From assembly GCA_963733085.1 (NCBI GenBank), contig CAVTBY010000002.1, positions 620,001 through 684,000 on the forward strand: 64,000 bases of DNA, in the 5' to 3' direction. Every line of letters starts with the position of its first letter. Within the stretch, counting starts at the first letter, position 1. Source of the DNA: Desertimonas sp963733085 (lineage in GTDB: Bacteria; Actinomycetota; Acidimicrobiia; Acidimicrobiales; Ilumatobacteraceae). Shown here one piece after another: positions 52,612-61,139 of this stretch. Both the position numbers and the translations under genes were made by a program. Under the pieces are notes generated by a model that saw only the letters and a list, made by a program, of their open reading frames with translations, ran no database searches and had not been told where the DNA came from.

Positions 52612-55249
52612 GGTCATCCTCCTGGAGGTGCCGGTGTTCATCGGAGACGAGCGACAGCGTGCGCTCGGCGAGCGTGGCGGCCTCGACAAGTGTCATCGCG
52701 CGCCCGTCGTCGCAGGCTTGGGCAAAGTACGTCGCGCCGAGCCGCTGGTGGACGTCGTCGAGCATGGCCTGGCTGGCGCGGAGATCGTCGTCGTAGAGCC
52801 GATAGTCGTGATCGTCGAGGATCGCCTCGGCCTTGGCGTGGAGCTGCGCGGCCAGGCCAGGGTCGTGGGCCGCGGCGAGGCGTCCCGCGACAATGAACGA
52901 CAGCGCGACTCCAACCGGTCTCCCCAGGGCGAGAGAAAGCTCGAGGCTGGCCAGCTGATGGCGCGCCGCCGACGCGACGTCTCCGGTGCGCATCGCCAGT
53001 TCGGAGACATTGCCCTCGGCGATGACGATCAGGTGCTCGTCGCCGAGGCGACGGGCGACGTCGAGCTCGTGCTCGAAGGCATCGCCCGCCTGCGCGATGT
53101 CACCGGCGAAGTACGAGGCGATGGCGAGCAGGTTGAACATCCGCGCCCGCGCCGACAGGTCAAGGTCGCGACCGAGCGCTTGCCGGGCGAGCTCGGCGGC
53201 AGCGTGATGATCGCCGGTCCGCAACGCCACCTCACCGGCGGCTCGTTCGACTCCGACCTGGTCCCAACTCGGAGCACCGACCTCGCGATGGGCCGTCTCA
53301 GCCGCGTCAAGCACTTGGCGTGCTGCATCGACATCGCCATGGTGTACGTACATCAGCGCCAGCGTGGCAAGCATGGAAACTCGAGCTGGAGTCGGCTCCG
53401 TCAGCTCTGCGGCGTAGCGCGACAGCTCGCTCACCGCGTCCTGAGACAGATGGACGGCGTAGAGGTGCCGCCCGATGCTGCACACAATTTGCTGGGCGAA
53501 TTCCTCGTTCTGCTCGGCGAGGAGTGGGACGATCGTGCGGAGGTTGTCGAGCTCGACTTCGATCTCGCCGGACCGCTCACGATCAGTGCGCTGCCACGGG
53601 CCGACCCGATCGAGCCACCAACCACTCAGTCGAAGCGCGGTGGCGACGGTGGCTCCCTCGTCGTCGAGGAGGCGACGCAGTGGTGCGCGAACGGTCTCGA
53701 GCAGTCGGTAGCGAGTGTCGTTGGCAGCGAGGTCGACGGTGACGAGCGACTTGTCGACGAGCGACCACACGACCTCGGGCACGTCGCACCCTTCGACGTC
53801 GCTGGCGGCGGCGGTGGCGACGCCAAGCGAGAACCCGCCGCGGAGAATGCTCAGGCGGCGCAGCACCGCCTGCTCATGCGTCGTCAGAAGTCGCAGGCTC
53901 CAGTCGACCGCAGCGTCCATCGTGCGTTGCCGGTCGGGGATGTCGCGTTGACGGCTGCGTAGCACAAGTCGATCGTCGATGCCGGACACCAACTCGGGGA
54001 TTCCCACCACCGACGTTTGGGCAGCCGCGAGCTCGATGGCGAGCGGGAGGCCATCGAGTCGCCGGCACAGCTCGACCACGTGCCCAATGTTGGCGTCGTC
54101 GAGGGTGAAGTCAGGGTTGTTGGTCTGGGCTCGCTCGACAAACAGTTGTACCGAAGGGGTAGCCGACGCCGCGCCGATCGATGCGCCGGACGGTGGGAGC
54201 GACAACGGGCTGACCCGCAGTACGTGTTCACCGGCGATCCCGAGCGGTTCACGGCTTGTCGCAAGCAGCCCGACGTTCGGGCAGGCAGCAAGCAGTTCAC
54301 TCGCTGCCGCGGCGACGTGTGTCGCGAGGTGTTCACAGTTGTCGACCAGGACGACGAGTCGTTTTGTCCGGAGATGTTCGAGTGTTGCTTCCCAAGCGTC
54401 GGCGCCGGGACCGCGCGAGACGCCGAGCGCCGCGGCCATCGTCGTGCCGATCAGCTGGGGGTCCTGCACTGGCGCGAGATCGACGAACCACACCCCGTCC
54501 TCCCAGCGCCGCGCTGCTTCCAGGCCGACGGCGATCGCCAATCGAGACTTGCCGACTCCGCCGGGCCCGGCGAGCATGACCACCCGCCCGGCAGCGAGCC
54601 GGTGCAGGATGTCGTCGAGGTCTTCGTCGCGCCCCACGAGGCTCGTGGCCGGCGTCGTCAGATTGTGGCCGTCCACGGGCATCGCCCGCACTGCCGGGCA
54701 CTCGGTGTCGAGACCCTGTGCGCGCAGGCAGTGCAGCCGCACCGGCTCGTCGAAATCGCGCAGTCGGTAGCGACCCATTGGTGTCAGCGTGAGGCCTGGG
54801 ATCTCGCCCACCTCGGCGGCGACGACGTCGGAAGCGAGGACCTGGCCTCCGTGTGCCGCTGCCGAGACGCGGGCCGCCTGGTGCACCGCGAGGGCCACGT
54901 AGTCGTCACCACGGGGGGTCGCGACCCCGGCGTGAAGCCCCATCCGGACGCGCGGCACCCCGTCAGGCGGAAACGGTGCGGTGGCGAGCTGGCGTTGGGC
55001 GTCGGCGCAGGCCGCGAGCGCTGACGATGCGTCGCTGAACGCGGCGAGACAAGAGTCGCCGCGCTCGCTCACGGCGATGCCCCCGTGAACCTTCCACGCG
55101 CTTCGCAGGAGTGCGTTGTGGCGGTCGATCACCTCGTCATAGCGACTCTCGAGGCGGCGCATGAGCCGCGTCGAACTCTCGATGTCGGTGAGGACGAACG
55201 TCACAAAACCACTCGGCCAGGTCGTCGACGCCTCGAGCGGAACGTTCAT
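52598..55249 (-). CDS. Class III nucleotide cyclase-STAND ATPase-helical repeat protein
   Basis: An 883-residue cytosolic regulator. Residues 15-175 are a class III cyclase: metal Asp22 (FVLTDIESSTRLM), Asp65 (SERGDSCLAAF) and Arg127 in AVHQAARVSAAAHGGQ, where the usual Asn is His123. Residues 205-470 are a STAND-type NTPase with Walker A MLAGPGGVGKSRLAIAVG and Walker B LVVLVDNCEHL, followed by winged-helix-like and TPR-like helices (AERAAGEVALRTGDHHAAAE; LARQALGRDLDLSARARMFN). No LuxR DNA-binding domain is seen at the C-terminus. Together with the S8 protease gene it forms a two-gene operon. Ligand, nucleotide product and target are unknown. Confidence 0.9.
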   Translation of the reverse strand: MNVPLEASTTWPSGFVTFVLTDIESSTRLMRRLESRYDEVIDRHNALLRSAWKVHGGIAVSERGDSCLAAFSDASSALAACADAQRQLATAPFPPDGVPRVRMGLHAGVATPRGDDYVALAVHQAARVSAAAHGGQVLASDVVAAEVGEIPGLTLTPMGRYRLRDFDEPVRLHCLRAQGLDTECPAVRAMPVDGHNLTTPATSLVGRDEDLDDILHRLAAGRVVMLAGPGGVGKSRLAIAVGLEAARRWEDGVWFVDLAPVQDPQLIGTTMAAALGVSRGPGADAWEATLEHLRTKRLVVLVDNCEHLATHVAAAASELLAACPNVGLLATSREPLGIAGEHVLRVSPLSLPPSGASIGAASATPSVQLFVERAQTNNPDFTLDDANIGHVVELCRRLDGLPLAIELAAAQTSVVGIPELVSGIDDRLVLRSRQRDIPDRQRTMDAAVDWSLRLLTTHEQAVLRRLSILRGGFSLGVATAAASDVEGCDVPEVVWSLVDKSLVTVDLAANDTRYRLLETVRAPLRRLLDDEGATVATALRLSGWWLDRVGPWQRTDRERSGEIEVELDNLRTIVPLLAEQNEEFAQQIVCSIGRHLYAVHLSQDAVSELSRYAAELTEPTPARVSMLATLALMYVHHGDVDAARQVLDAAETAHREVGAPSWDQVGVERAAGEVALRTGDHHAAAELARQALGRDLDLSARARMFNLLAIASYFAGDIAQAGDAFEHELDVARRLGDEHLIVIAEGNVSELAMRTGDVASAARHQLASLELSLALGRPVGVALSFIVAGRLAAAHDPGLAAQLHAKAEAILDDHDYRLYDDDLRASQAMLDDVHQRLGATYFAQACDDGRAMTLVEAATLAERTLSLVSDEHRHLQEDDHVRH

Positions 55250-55291
55250 CGGTCCCCCTGGCCCTGCCCGGTGCAGTCGCCGGATCCGAGA

Positions 55292-56245
55292 CTACAGCGG
55301 TGGTGATGGCGAGTCGGGCGAGTTTCCGGGCGTCGATGCGGGGAACACGAGCCGCACGGCGTCGGGTACGTGCTGGAAGCGCAGGGTCTCGGCTTCACCG
55401 AGGTAGTCGCCGTCGACCTGGTACGGGAACGGCTCGGAGCCTTCGATGACGAGGTCGTCGAGGTCGATCTGCTCGGCGAGGTACTCCGTCTCCTCCACAC
55501 CCCCGCCGCGGAGAGCGCCGGCGAGCGAGCGCAGGATGGCCGACGCCTTCATCGTCCGGAACGTCACCGCGACGAGACCGCGGTCCAACGTCGCCGCCGG
55601 CGAGAGATCGAGTGGCCGGTTTCCGAGGTACGTGTACGGGTTGGTGTTGAGCACGATCGAGAAGTAGCCGTCGTCGATCACCCGGTCGGCTGTGCTCACG
55701 CGGAAGTGCGGCGTGGTTCGGTCGTAGCCGCGCAGCCATGTGCTCAACGCCGCGGTGATGAACAGGGGATGGCCGAACCAGCGTTTCAGCGAAGCCCGTC
55801 GTTCGACGGCAGCGACAACGGCGGCGTCGAAGCCTGCGCCGGTGTGGAAGCAGAAGAAGCGCCCGTTTACGCGGCCGAGCCCGATCGGCCGGAGGTCGGC
55901 CCGGTCGATGCCACCGGCGAGCAGCTCGACCGCAGCAACGGGATCGTTGGGCAGCCCGATCGTGCGGGCGAACACGTTTGTCGATCCGCCGGGGAGCACA
56001 CCGAGTGCGGTGCCGGTACCGGCGATCCCCGTCGCCACCTCGTTGAGGGTCCCGTCCCCACCGAACCCGACGACGACGTCGACGTTGCGCCGGGCGGCGT
56101 CGAAGGCAAACCGCGTGGCGTGCCCGCGACGGTTCGTCTCGACGAGCTCGACCTGGTGATCCCGCGCCAGCCGCCGCTGCACGACGACCGTGTTGCGTGC
56201 CGTGACCGAGGTCGCGAACGAGTTGACGATGAGCAGGACTTTCAA
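55292..56245 (-). CDS. Diacylglycerol/sphingosine kinase family lipid kinase
   Basis: A 317-residue DAGK-catalytic protein with the nucleotide-binding VVVGFGGDGTLNEVATGIAG and LGVLPGGSTNVFARTIGLPN, and the C-terminal GSEPFPYQVDGDYLGEAETL. It phosphorylates a membrane lipid such as diacylglycerol. The start is uncertain. I use TTG 56245 (LKVLLIVNSFATSV), because the frame further upstream does not resemble the family. Divergent from etfB, 73 bp away. Confidence 0.85.
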   Translation of the reverse strand: MKVLLIVNSFATSVTARNTVVVQRRLARDHQVELVETNRRGHATRFAFDAARRNVDVVVGFGGDGTLNEVATGIAGTGTALGVLPGGSTNVFARTIGLPNDPVAAVELLAGGIDRADLRPIGLGRVNGRFFCFHTGAGFDAAVVAAVERRASLKRWFGHPLFITAALSTWLRGYDRTTPHFRVSTADRVIDDGYFSIVLNTNPYTYLGNRPLDLSPAATLDRGLVAVTFRTMKASAILRSLAGALRGGGVEETEYLAEQIDLDDLVIEGSEPFPYQVDGDYLGEAETLRFQHVPDAVRLVFPASTPGNSPDSPSPPL

Positions 56246-56281
56246 GCCGGGCCAGAATAGGGGCGACCTTGACGGGCACGG

Positions 56282-56310
56282 TTGTGGTGTTGCTACTCGT
56301 CGGTAACAAT
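56282..56310 (+). promoter_or_regulatory. etfB promoter
   Basis: TTGTGG (56282-56287) and TAACAA (56304-56309) are spaced by 16 bases. The -10 ends about nine bases before the ATG at 56319, so the mRNA would have little or no leader. No ribosome-binding site is visible, consistent with leaderless translation. Confidence 0.45.
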
Positions 56311-56318
56311 GGCCCGCC

Positions 56319-57095
56319 ATGAACATCGTCGTCTGCGCCAAGCAGATCCCCGACCCGGCCGCGCCGGGCGAGCTCGATCCGACGGACAACACGCTGAAAC
56401 GTGACGGCAAGCTGATCCTCGACGAGTCGGACATGTACGGGGTCGAGATGGCGCTGCAGCTCGTCGACGCCGCCGGCGGCGGCGAGGTGAGTTTGGTGTC
56501 GATGGCCCCCAACGGCGAAGTCGCCGGCCTGCGCACGGCGCTGGCGATGGGCGCAGCCAAGGCCGTGCTCGTCTCCGATCCGGAGCTGGCGGGCACCGAT
56601 GCCCTGACGACGGCGAAGGTGCTCGCCGCCGCTGCCGGCCGGCTCGGTGACGCCGATCTGATCATCGCCGGCACGGAGTCGAGCGACGGCTACACCGGCA
56701 CGGTTCCCGAGCAGGTTGCCGCGGTGCTCGGCCTGCCATCGGTGACGTTCGCCAAGTCGGTCGCCGTTGCCGACGGCGTGCTCACGGTCAATCGCCAGAC
56801 CGAGGCCGGCTACGACGAGGTGACCTGCCCGTTGCCGGCCGTTGTCAGCGTGACGGCCGGCGTGGTGGAGCCGCGCTACCCGAGCTTCAAGGGGATCATG
56901 GCAGCGAAGTCGAAGCCGGTCGAGACCGTCACTGCCGCTGACCTCGGTGTCGCTCCGGTTGGTTGGGCAGGTGCCGGCCAGCAGATCGTCGATGTCGCCG
57001 ATGCCCCCGAACGCCTGTCTGGCGAGATCATCGAGGACGACGGCGAGGCCCACACCAGGGTCGTCGAGTTCCTGACCGGGCTCAAGGTCATCTGA
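56319..57095 (+). CDS. etfB: Electron transfer flavoprotein beta subunit
   Basis: A 258-residue ETF beta subunit: MNIVVCAKQIPDPAAPGELD at the start, the AMP-binding region GAAKAVLVSDPELAGTDALT, and DLIIAGTESSDGYTGTVPEQ. Together with EtfA it passes electrons from acyl-CoA and other dehydrogenases to the quinone pool. It is followed 14 bases later by etfA. Confidence 0.96.
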   Translation: MNIVVCAKQIPDPAAPGELDPTDNTLKRDGKLILDESDMYGVEMALQLVDAAGGGEVSLVSMAPNGEVAGLRTALAMGAAKAVLVSDPELAGTDALTTAKVLAAAAGRLGDADLIIAGTESSDGYTGTVPEQVAAVLGLPSVTFAKSVAVADGVLTVNRQTEAGYDEVTCPLPAVVSVTAGVVEPRYPSFKGIMAAKSKPVETVTAADLGVAPVGWAGAGQQIVDVADAPERLSGEIIEDDGEAHTRVVEFLTGLKVI

Positions 57096-57109
57096 GAGGC
57101 GGAGCGACG

Positions 57110-58075
57110 ATGAGTGTTGACAACATCTGGGTGTTCGCCCAAGGCGCCGAAGGTGCGCCGACCTCCACGACGCTGGAGCTGCTGACGAAGGCCCGCGAGC
57201 TCGGCTCGACGGTGACGGCATTCGTCGCCGGCGATGCCGCCGAGCTCGCTGCTGCCCTCGGCGACCACGGCGCGACGAAGATCTATGCCACCGGCGATCT
57301 GCAGGGAGCGCTCCCGGGCGTTGCCGTTGCTGCGGCGATGAAGGCGGTGATCGACGGTGGGGATTCGCCGGACCTGATCCTGTTCCCCCAGGACTATGTC
57401 GGCCGTGACGTCGTCAGCCGGCTCAGCGTGCAGCTCGACCGACCTGTCCTCACGAACAACGTCGATGTCGCCGTCGACGGTGACACGGTGAAGGCGACGA
57501 CCCCTGTGTTCGGCGGCAGCAAACTCGTCACGACGACGTTCACGGCTCCCGGGCCGCACCTCGTCGCGGTGCGCCCGAAGAGCTTCGCTGCCGAGTCAGT
57601 GGGAGGAGCAGCGCCGGACGTGGTTGCTGCACCAGTGCCAGACCTCGGCGCCGCCGGCACGGCGAAGGTCGTCGCCACGCACGTCGAGGAGCACCACGGT
57701 CCCAAGCTCGACGAGGCCGACGTCGTTGTCTCGGGTGGGCGCGGCCTCGGCGAGGCGTCGAAGTACGAGCTCATCGAGCAGCTCGCCAAGGTGCTCAAGG
57801 GCGCCCCCGGCGCGTCACGAGCGATCGTCGACGCTGGCTGGGTGCCCTACAGCTACCAGGTGGGCCAGACGGGCAAGGTGGTCAAGCCGACCGTCTACAT
57901 CGCCGCCGGAATCTCCGGGGCCACGCAACACATGGTCGGGATGAAGGGCGCCAAGAACATCATCGCCATCAACAAGGACAAGGAAGCGCCGATCTTCGGC
58001 ATTGCCGACCTCGGCATCGTCGGCGACGTTCACAAGGTGCTCCCCAAGCTCATCGAGGCCCTCCAGAACCGCTAA
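57110..58075 (+). CDS. etfA: Electron transfer flavoprotein alpha subunit
   Basis: A 321-residue ETF alpha subunit. The C-terminal FAD-binding domain reads DVVVSGGRGLGEASKYELIE, GASRAIVDAGWVPYSYQVGQ and VKPTVYIAAGISGATQHMVG, ending in NKDKEAPIFGIADLGIVGDV. ATG 57110 follows GAGGCGGAGCG. A hairpin follows the stop. Confidence 0.96.
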   Translation: MSVDNIWVFAQGAEGAPTSTTLELLTKARELGSTVTAFVAGDAAELAAALGDHGATKIYATGDLQGALPGVAVAAAMKAVIDGGDSPDLILFPQDYVGRDVVSRLSVQLDRPVLTNNVDVAVDGDTVKATTPVFGGSKLVTTTFTAPGPHLVAVRPKSFAAESVGGAAPDVVAAPVPDLGAAGTAKVVATHVEEHHGPKLDEADVVVSGGRGLGEASKYELIEQLAKVLKGAPGASRAIVDAGWVPYSYQVGQTGKVVKPTVYIAAGISGATQHMVGMKGAKNIIAINKDKEAPIFGIADLGIVGDVHKVLPKLIEALQNR

Positions 58076-58081
58076 CAGGAC

Positions 58082-58130
58082 TTCTGTGTCAGGGAACACG
58101 ACCGCCGAGGTCGTGTTCGCTGACACAGAG
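58082..58130. terminator. Hairpin terminator after etfA, TGTGTCAG family
   Basis: Arms 58082-58102 and 58110-58130 (21 bp, two mismatches) enclose CGCCGAG. It lies between etfA and the convergent Thr-rich membrane protein gene. The arms match those at 32.9 kb almost base for base, although the flanking genes are unrelated. Confidence 0.75.
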
Positions 58131-58134
58131 CGAG

Positions 58135-58689
58135 TTACGGCGTCGGTGGGGCCCAATCGCTGGCGGGTTCGGGCGGGGGAAGCGGGCTCGCCTCTGGCGG
58201 CGGCAGCTGAATCGGTGGTGGCCTCGTGAGTGGTGTCGTCGTGTCGGCCGGGGTCGGGTCGGTCGTCGGTGGACCCGCTGGCGGAACCGTCAACGGTCGC
58301 GGTGTGGCCACCGCCGGCACGCGACTGCGCAGCCGGCCATAGACGAATCCGGCGATCGCCAACCCGACGATGGCGACAGCGGTGCCGATCACCAGCGTTT
58401 GCCACGGCAGCGAGGTCGGTCGGATCTTCTCGACGTCGACGGGAGCAGCAACGCGTCTCGAGCCGCGTGGAGGCGGACCCGCCTCCGTGGTGGTCGTCAC
58501 CCCAAGCGTGGTCGTCGTTGCCGCCGTGGTCGTTGTCGGTGCCGCCGTTGTCGTTGCCGCCGTGGTCGTTGTCGGAGCTGCCAAGGCGTCGTCCCGCGAG
58601 GTCGAAGATCCGGCGATGGCGGCGACTGCAGCCAGGACGATCACCACACCCAGCACCCAGGTCCGCGAGCGGTGTGCTGGGGGGCGCAT
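58135..58689 (-). CDS. Threonine-rich two-helix membrane protein
   Basis: A 184-residue protein with an N-terminal helix (TWVLGVVIVLAAVAAIAGSS), a Thr/Ala-rich stretch (APTTTTAATTTAAPTTTTAA), a second helix (LVIGTAVAIVGLAIAGFVYG) and a proline-rich tail (PPPIQLPPPEASPLPPPEPA). No recognised domain. Thr-rich linkers of this type also occur in the sortase at 34.4 kb. Start ATG 58689; a longer reading upstream is arginine-rich and rejected. Confidence 0.6.
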   Translation of the reverse strand: MRPPAHRSRTWVLGVVIVLAAVAAIAGSSTSRDDALAAPTTTTAATTTAAPTTTTAATTTTLGVTTTTEAGPPPRGSRRVAAPVDVEKIRPTSLPWQTLVIGTAVAIVGLAIAGFVYGRLRSRVPAVATPRPLTVPPAGPPTTDPTPADTTTPLTRPPPIQLPPPEASPLPPPEPASDWAPPTP

Positions 58690-58733
58690 CGCCGCAAGGG
58701 TAGGCGAGCCATCCGCAGAGGACGCGGCAGCGC

Positions 58734-59951
58734 TCAGGTCGCCCCGACGCGGACCTCGTCGCGGACAGCGGTGCTCGCCGCCACCGGCCGGCGCGCCACC
58801 GGGGCGAGGATCACGACGAGCAGGAGGAGCAACGACACGATGAACAGGCCGGTACCGAGACCGGCTGCTCCGGCCACGAAGCCGATCATCGGTGGGCCGA
58901 CGAGGAAGCCGCCGTAGCCGATGGTCGCAACGGTGGCGATCCCCTGGGCGGGTCGGTCGGCGTTCTCCGCCCCGGCGCTCATAGCAGCGGGGAAGACGAG
59001 TGCGACTCCGAGGCCCCACCCGACCATCGCAACGAGCCCGGTGATCGTCGAGTCGATGACGACCAGGGAAAGCACGGAGATCGACGCCAACACACCCGAG
59101 GCTCGCAGGGCGCTAACGCGCGACATGTGAGTGAGCACCCAGGTTCCACTCAGTCGGGCGACCGCCATCGCGCCGGCGAACGCGGCATATCCGATGGCCG
59201 CCACCGACTCCTCGGCGTTGCGCTCGTCGGTGAAGAAGATCGCCGCCCAGTCGGCGGCAGCACCCTCACCCAGGGTCGTGCAGGCTGTGAGCAGACCAAG
59301 TAGCACGAGTCTGGGCGTGATCGCCCGTCGCGTTCCGTGTTCGGCTGGGAGATGGTGGCGCGGCGCACCGGCGACGTCGGGGAGATGGCGGGCGACGATC
59401 ATTGCCGTCACCACAACCACCGTGGCGGCGAGTGCGAGGTGGACCCCGACCGCTAGTTCGGCGGCTGCTGCGAGGGCGCCGAGTCCGGCGCCGAACAGTC
59501 CGCCGACGCTGAAGGCCCCGTGGAAACGGGGCATCAGCGGGCGCCCAGTGGCGACTTCGACGTCGTGGGCGGCGGCGTTCATCGAGACGTCCCACGTGCC
59601 GTAGCTCAAACCTAGGGCGAGCAGCAGCGCCCCGAGCACGACGATGTTGGGGGCTTGGGTGGCGACGACGAACATCACCGCACACGACACCATCGCCGTC
59701 GTCAGGACCCGGCGGATGCCGAAGCGGTCGCACAACCGGCTCGTCAGCGGCATTGCCACGACGGCGCCGCCGGCGATGGCGAGCAGGGCACCGCCGAGCT
59801 CGGGCTCGCTGGCGCCGAGGTGCGATCGCACGGCCGGGATCCTGGTGACCCAGCTGGCGAGGATGAACCCGTTGGTGAGGAAGGCGGCATGGATGGCAAT
59901 GATTCGAGCCCGGTGGGTCCCGGACGTAGATCGATTCACCTCCGTCGCCAT
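58734..59951 (-). CDS. Major facilitator superfamily transporter
   Basis: A 405-residue MFS protein with about twelve helices. Helix 1 (IHAAFLTNGFILASWVTRIP) and LCDRFGIRRVLTTAMVSCAV contain the loop 2-3 motif. The central LGLSYGTWDVSMNAAAHDVE and GAFSVGGLFGAGLGALAAAA match the DHA/FucP-like branch. The substrate is unknown. Start ATG 59951. A terminator-like hairpin lies upstream at 60.08 kb. Confidence 0.88.
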   Translation of the reverse strand: MATEVNRSTSGTHRARIIAIHAAFLTNGFILASWVTRIPAVRSHLGASEPELGGALLAIAGGAVVAMPLTSRLCDRFGIRRVLTTAMVSCAVMFVVATQAPNIVVLGALLLALGLSYGTWDVSMNAAAHDVEVATGRPLMPRFHGAFSVGGLFGAGLGALAAAAELAVGVHLALAATVVVVTAMIVARHLPDVAGAPRHHLPAEHGTRRAITPRLVLLGLLTACTTLGEGAAADWAAIFFTDERNAEESVAAIGYAAFAGAMAVARLSGTWVLTHMSRVSALRASGVLASISVLSLVVIDSTITGLVAMVGWGLGVALVFPAAMSAGAENADRPAQGIATVATIGYGGFLVGPPMIGFVAGAAGLGTGLFIVSLLLLLVVILAPVARRPVAASTAVRDEVRVGAT

Positions 59952-60076
59952 CAACCCCACGCTACGGGCGCCGGATCCGCGGGCAGCTGGCTTCCGCCGT
60001 AGCGGGTTGGGGCGATCGGGACATCATGAGGTTCAAGCATTCTCGGCGCCATTCCTTGCGGATTTCGAAACGATTG

Positions 60077-60100
60077 GCACCCAGAAGAGACGATGGGTGC
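60077..60100. terminator. Terminator-like hairpin after the DUF3090 operon
   Basis: GCACCCA (60077-60083) and TGGGTGC (60094-60100) pair around ten bases, about 40 bp past the stop of the last gene of the operon (minus strand). The rest of the 189-bp interval to the MFS start shows no gene. Confidence 0.45.
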
Positions 60101-60140
60101 GAGAATCCGGCGCTCGTCGTGCGCGGGTCGACCGGTGGCG

Positions 60141-61139
60141 TCACACGGCGTCGGCGGCGTTGATCGCCCAGCTGTGGCCGTCGTCGATGTCGGCGACGGC
60201 AAGCTGCAGCCGCCAGCCGTGCTTGGTCGAATCGGCCGGTTCCCACCACGACCACCGCAACGACGCAGCCCGCTGACCGAGCTGGCCGAGGGGGAGGGGC
60301 CACTCGTCAGTGATGTCGAGCAGGGCAGCGAGCACCCACAACGCACCGAAGCGACCCAATGCAGCGCCCCGTCTGCGGCCATGGGCGCCTCCGCTGGCGC
60401 CGGCCCATGCCAGCCAGGCGATCGCTTCGGCGAGCGTCAGCGGGCGGCTCGTCCAACGCGACAGGCCGAGCGCCGCGACCGCATCATCCGCGTTTCCCTC
60501 GACGCAGGCCACCTCGGCACGCCCGTTCGAGGAGGCTGTCCACGCCTCGACGAGCTGGCGGACGGCGAGGTCGACGCTGTCGTCGTCCAGCCGCTCGATC
60601 GACCCGTCCGCAGCATGCTGCGTGGGTGGTGAGGTCGGCTCCGGTGGGGGCGGTGCGTCGACACCGTCGTCGCCGTACGTGGCGACGGCGTACTCCGGCT
60701 CCCAGGACGCCAGCTCGTAGGGCAAGTCGAACACGTCCGGCAGGTTGCTGACGGCGGACGGTTGGAGCGATTCGCCGCGCAGCACGCGTTCGTGGGCGAC
60801 GACGGCGGCTCCAGGCGACGCCGGGAGTAGCGGTCCCAACGCCGACCACGTGTGGTGTTGGGCGATCACCTCGGTCAGCGGGCCGATCGTGAACAACCCT
60901 GCGTCCTCGGCGATCATCGGTGCCGCCCATTCCGGAGGGGCGACGAGGGCGAGGCGGTACTCGGCGAGCGTTGCCGCCGGCCACAACTGACGGCCGGTCG
61001 CCACCGCCGCTCGGCAGCGGTCGCGAGCCGTCCGCAAGCCGTCCCAGTCGCGGGCTGCAGTGCGGTTGTCGACGAGGCGCACGAGACCGTCGAGGTCGGC
61101 GCGCTGGATCAGAACGTCGAGTTCTGTTTCGTCGTTCAC
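60141..61139 (-). CDS. Unrecognised protein in the SCO1664/DUF3090 operon
   Basis: A 332-residue soluble protein, starting GTG 61139 in the stop of the SCO1664-like gene. The N-terminal half is helical (LVRLVDNRTAARDWDGLRTA), a proline-rich linker lies near residue 165 (VDAPPPPEPTSPPTQHAADG), and the C-terminal half contains AIAWLAWAGASGGAHGRRRG and a Trp-rich ASLRWSWWEPADSTKHGWRL. I know no family for it. Its coupling to the preceding three genes makes it a likely fourth member of that module. Confidence 0.75.
   Translation of the reverse strand: MNDETELDVLIQRADLDGLVRLVDNRTAARDWDGLRTARDRCRAAVATGRQLWPAATLAEYRLALVAPPEWAAPMIAEDAGLFTIGPLTEVIAQHHTWSALGPLLPASPGAAVVAHERVLRGESLQPSAVSNLPDVFDLPYELASWEPEYAVATYGDDGVDAPPPPEPTSPPTQHAADGSIERLDDDSVDLAVRQLVEAWTASSNGRAEVACVEGNADDAVAALGLSRWTSRPLTLAEAIAWLAWAGASGGAHGRRRGAALGRFGALWVLAALLDITDEWPLPLGQLGQRAASLRWSWWEPADSTKHGWRLQLAVADIDDGHSWAINAADAV

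Noticed and set aside
59952..60140. Short plus-strand frame starting MRFKHSRRHSLRISKR
   Set aside because: It has no ribosome-binding site, spans the terminator hairpin and reads as Arg-rich noise.
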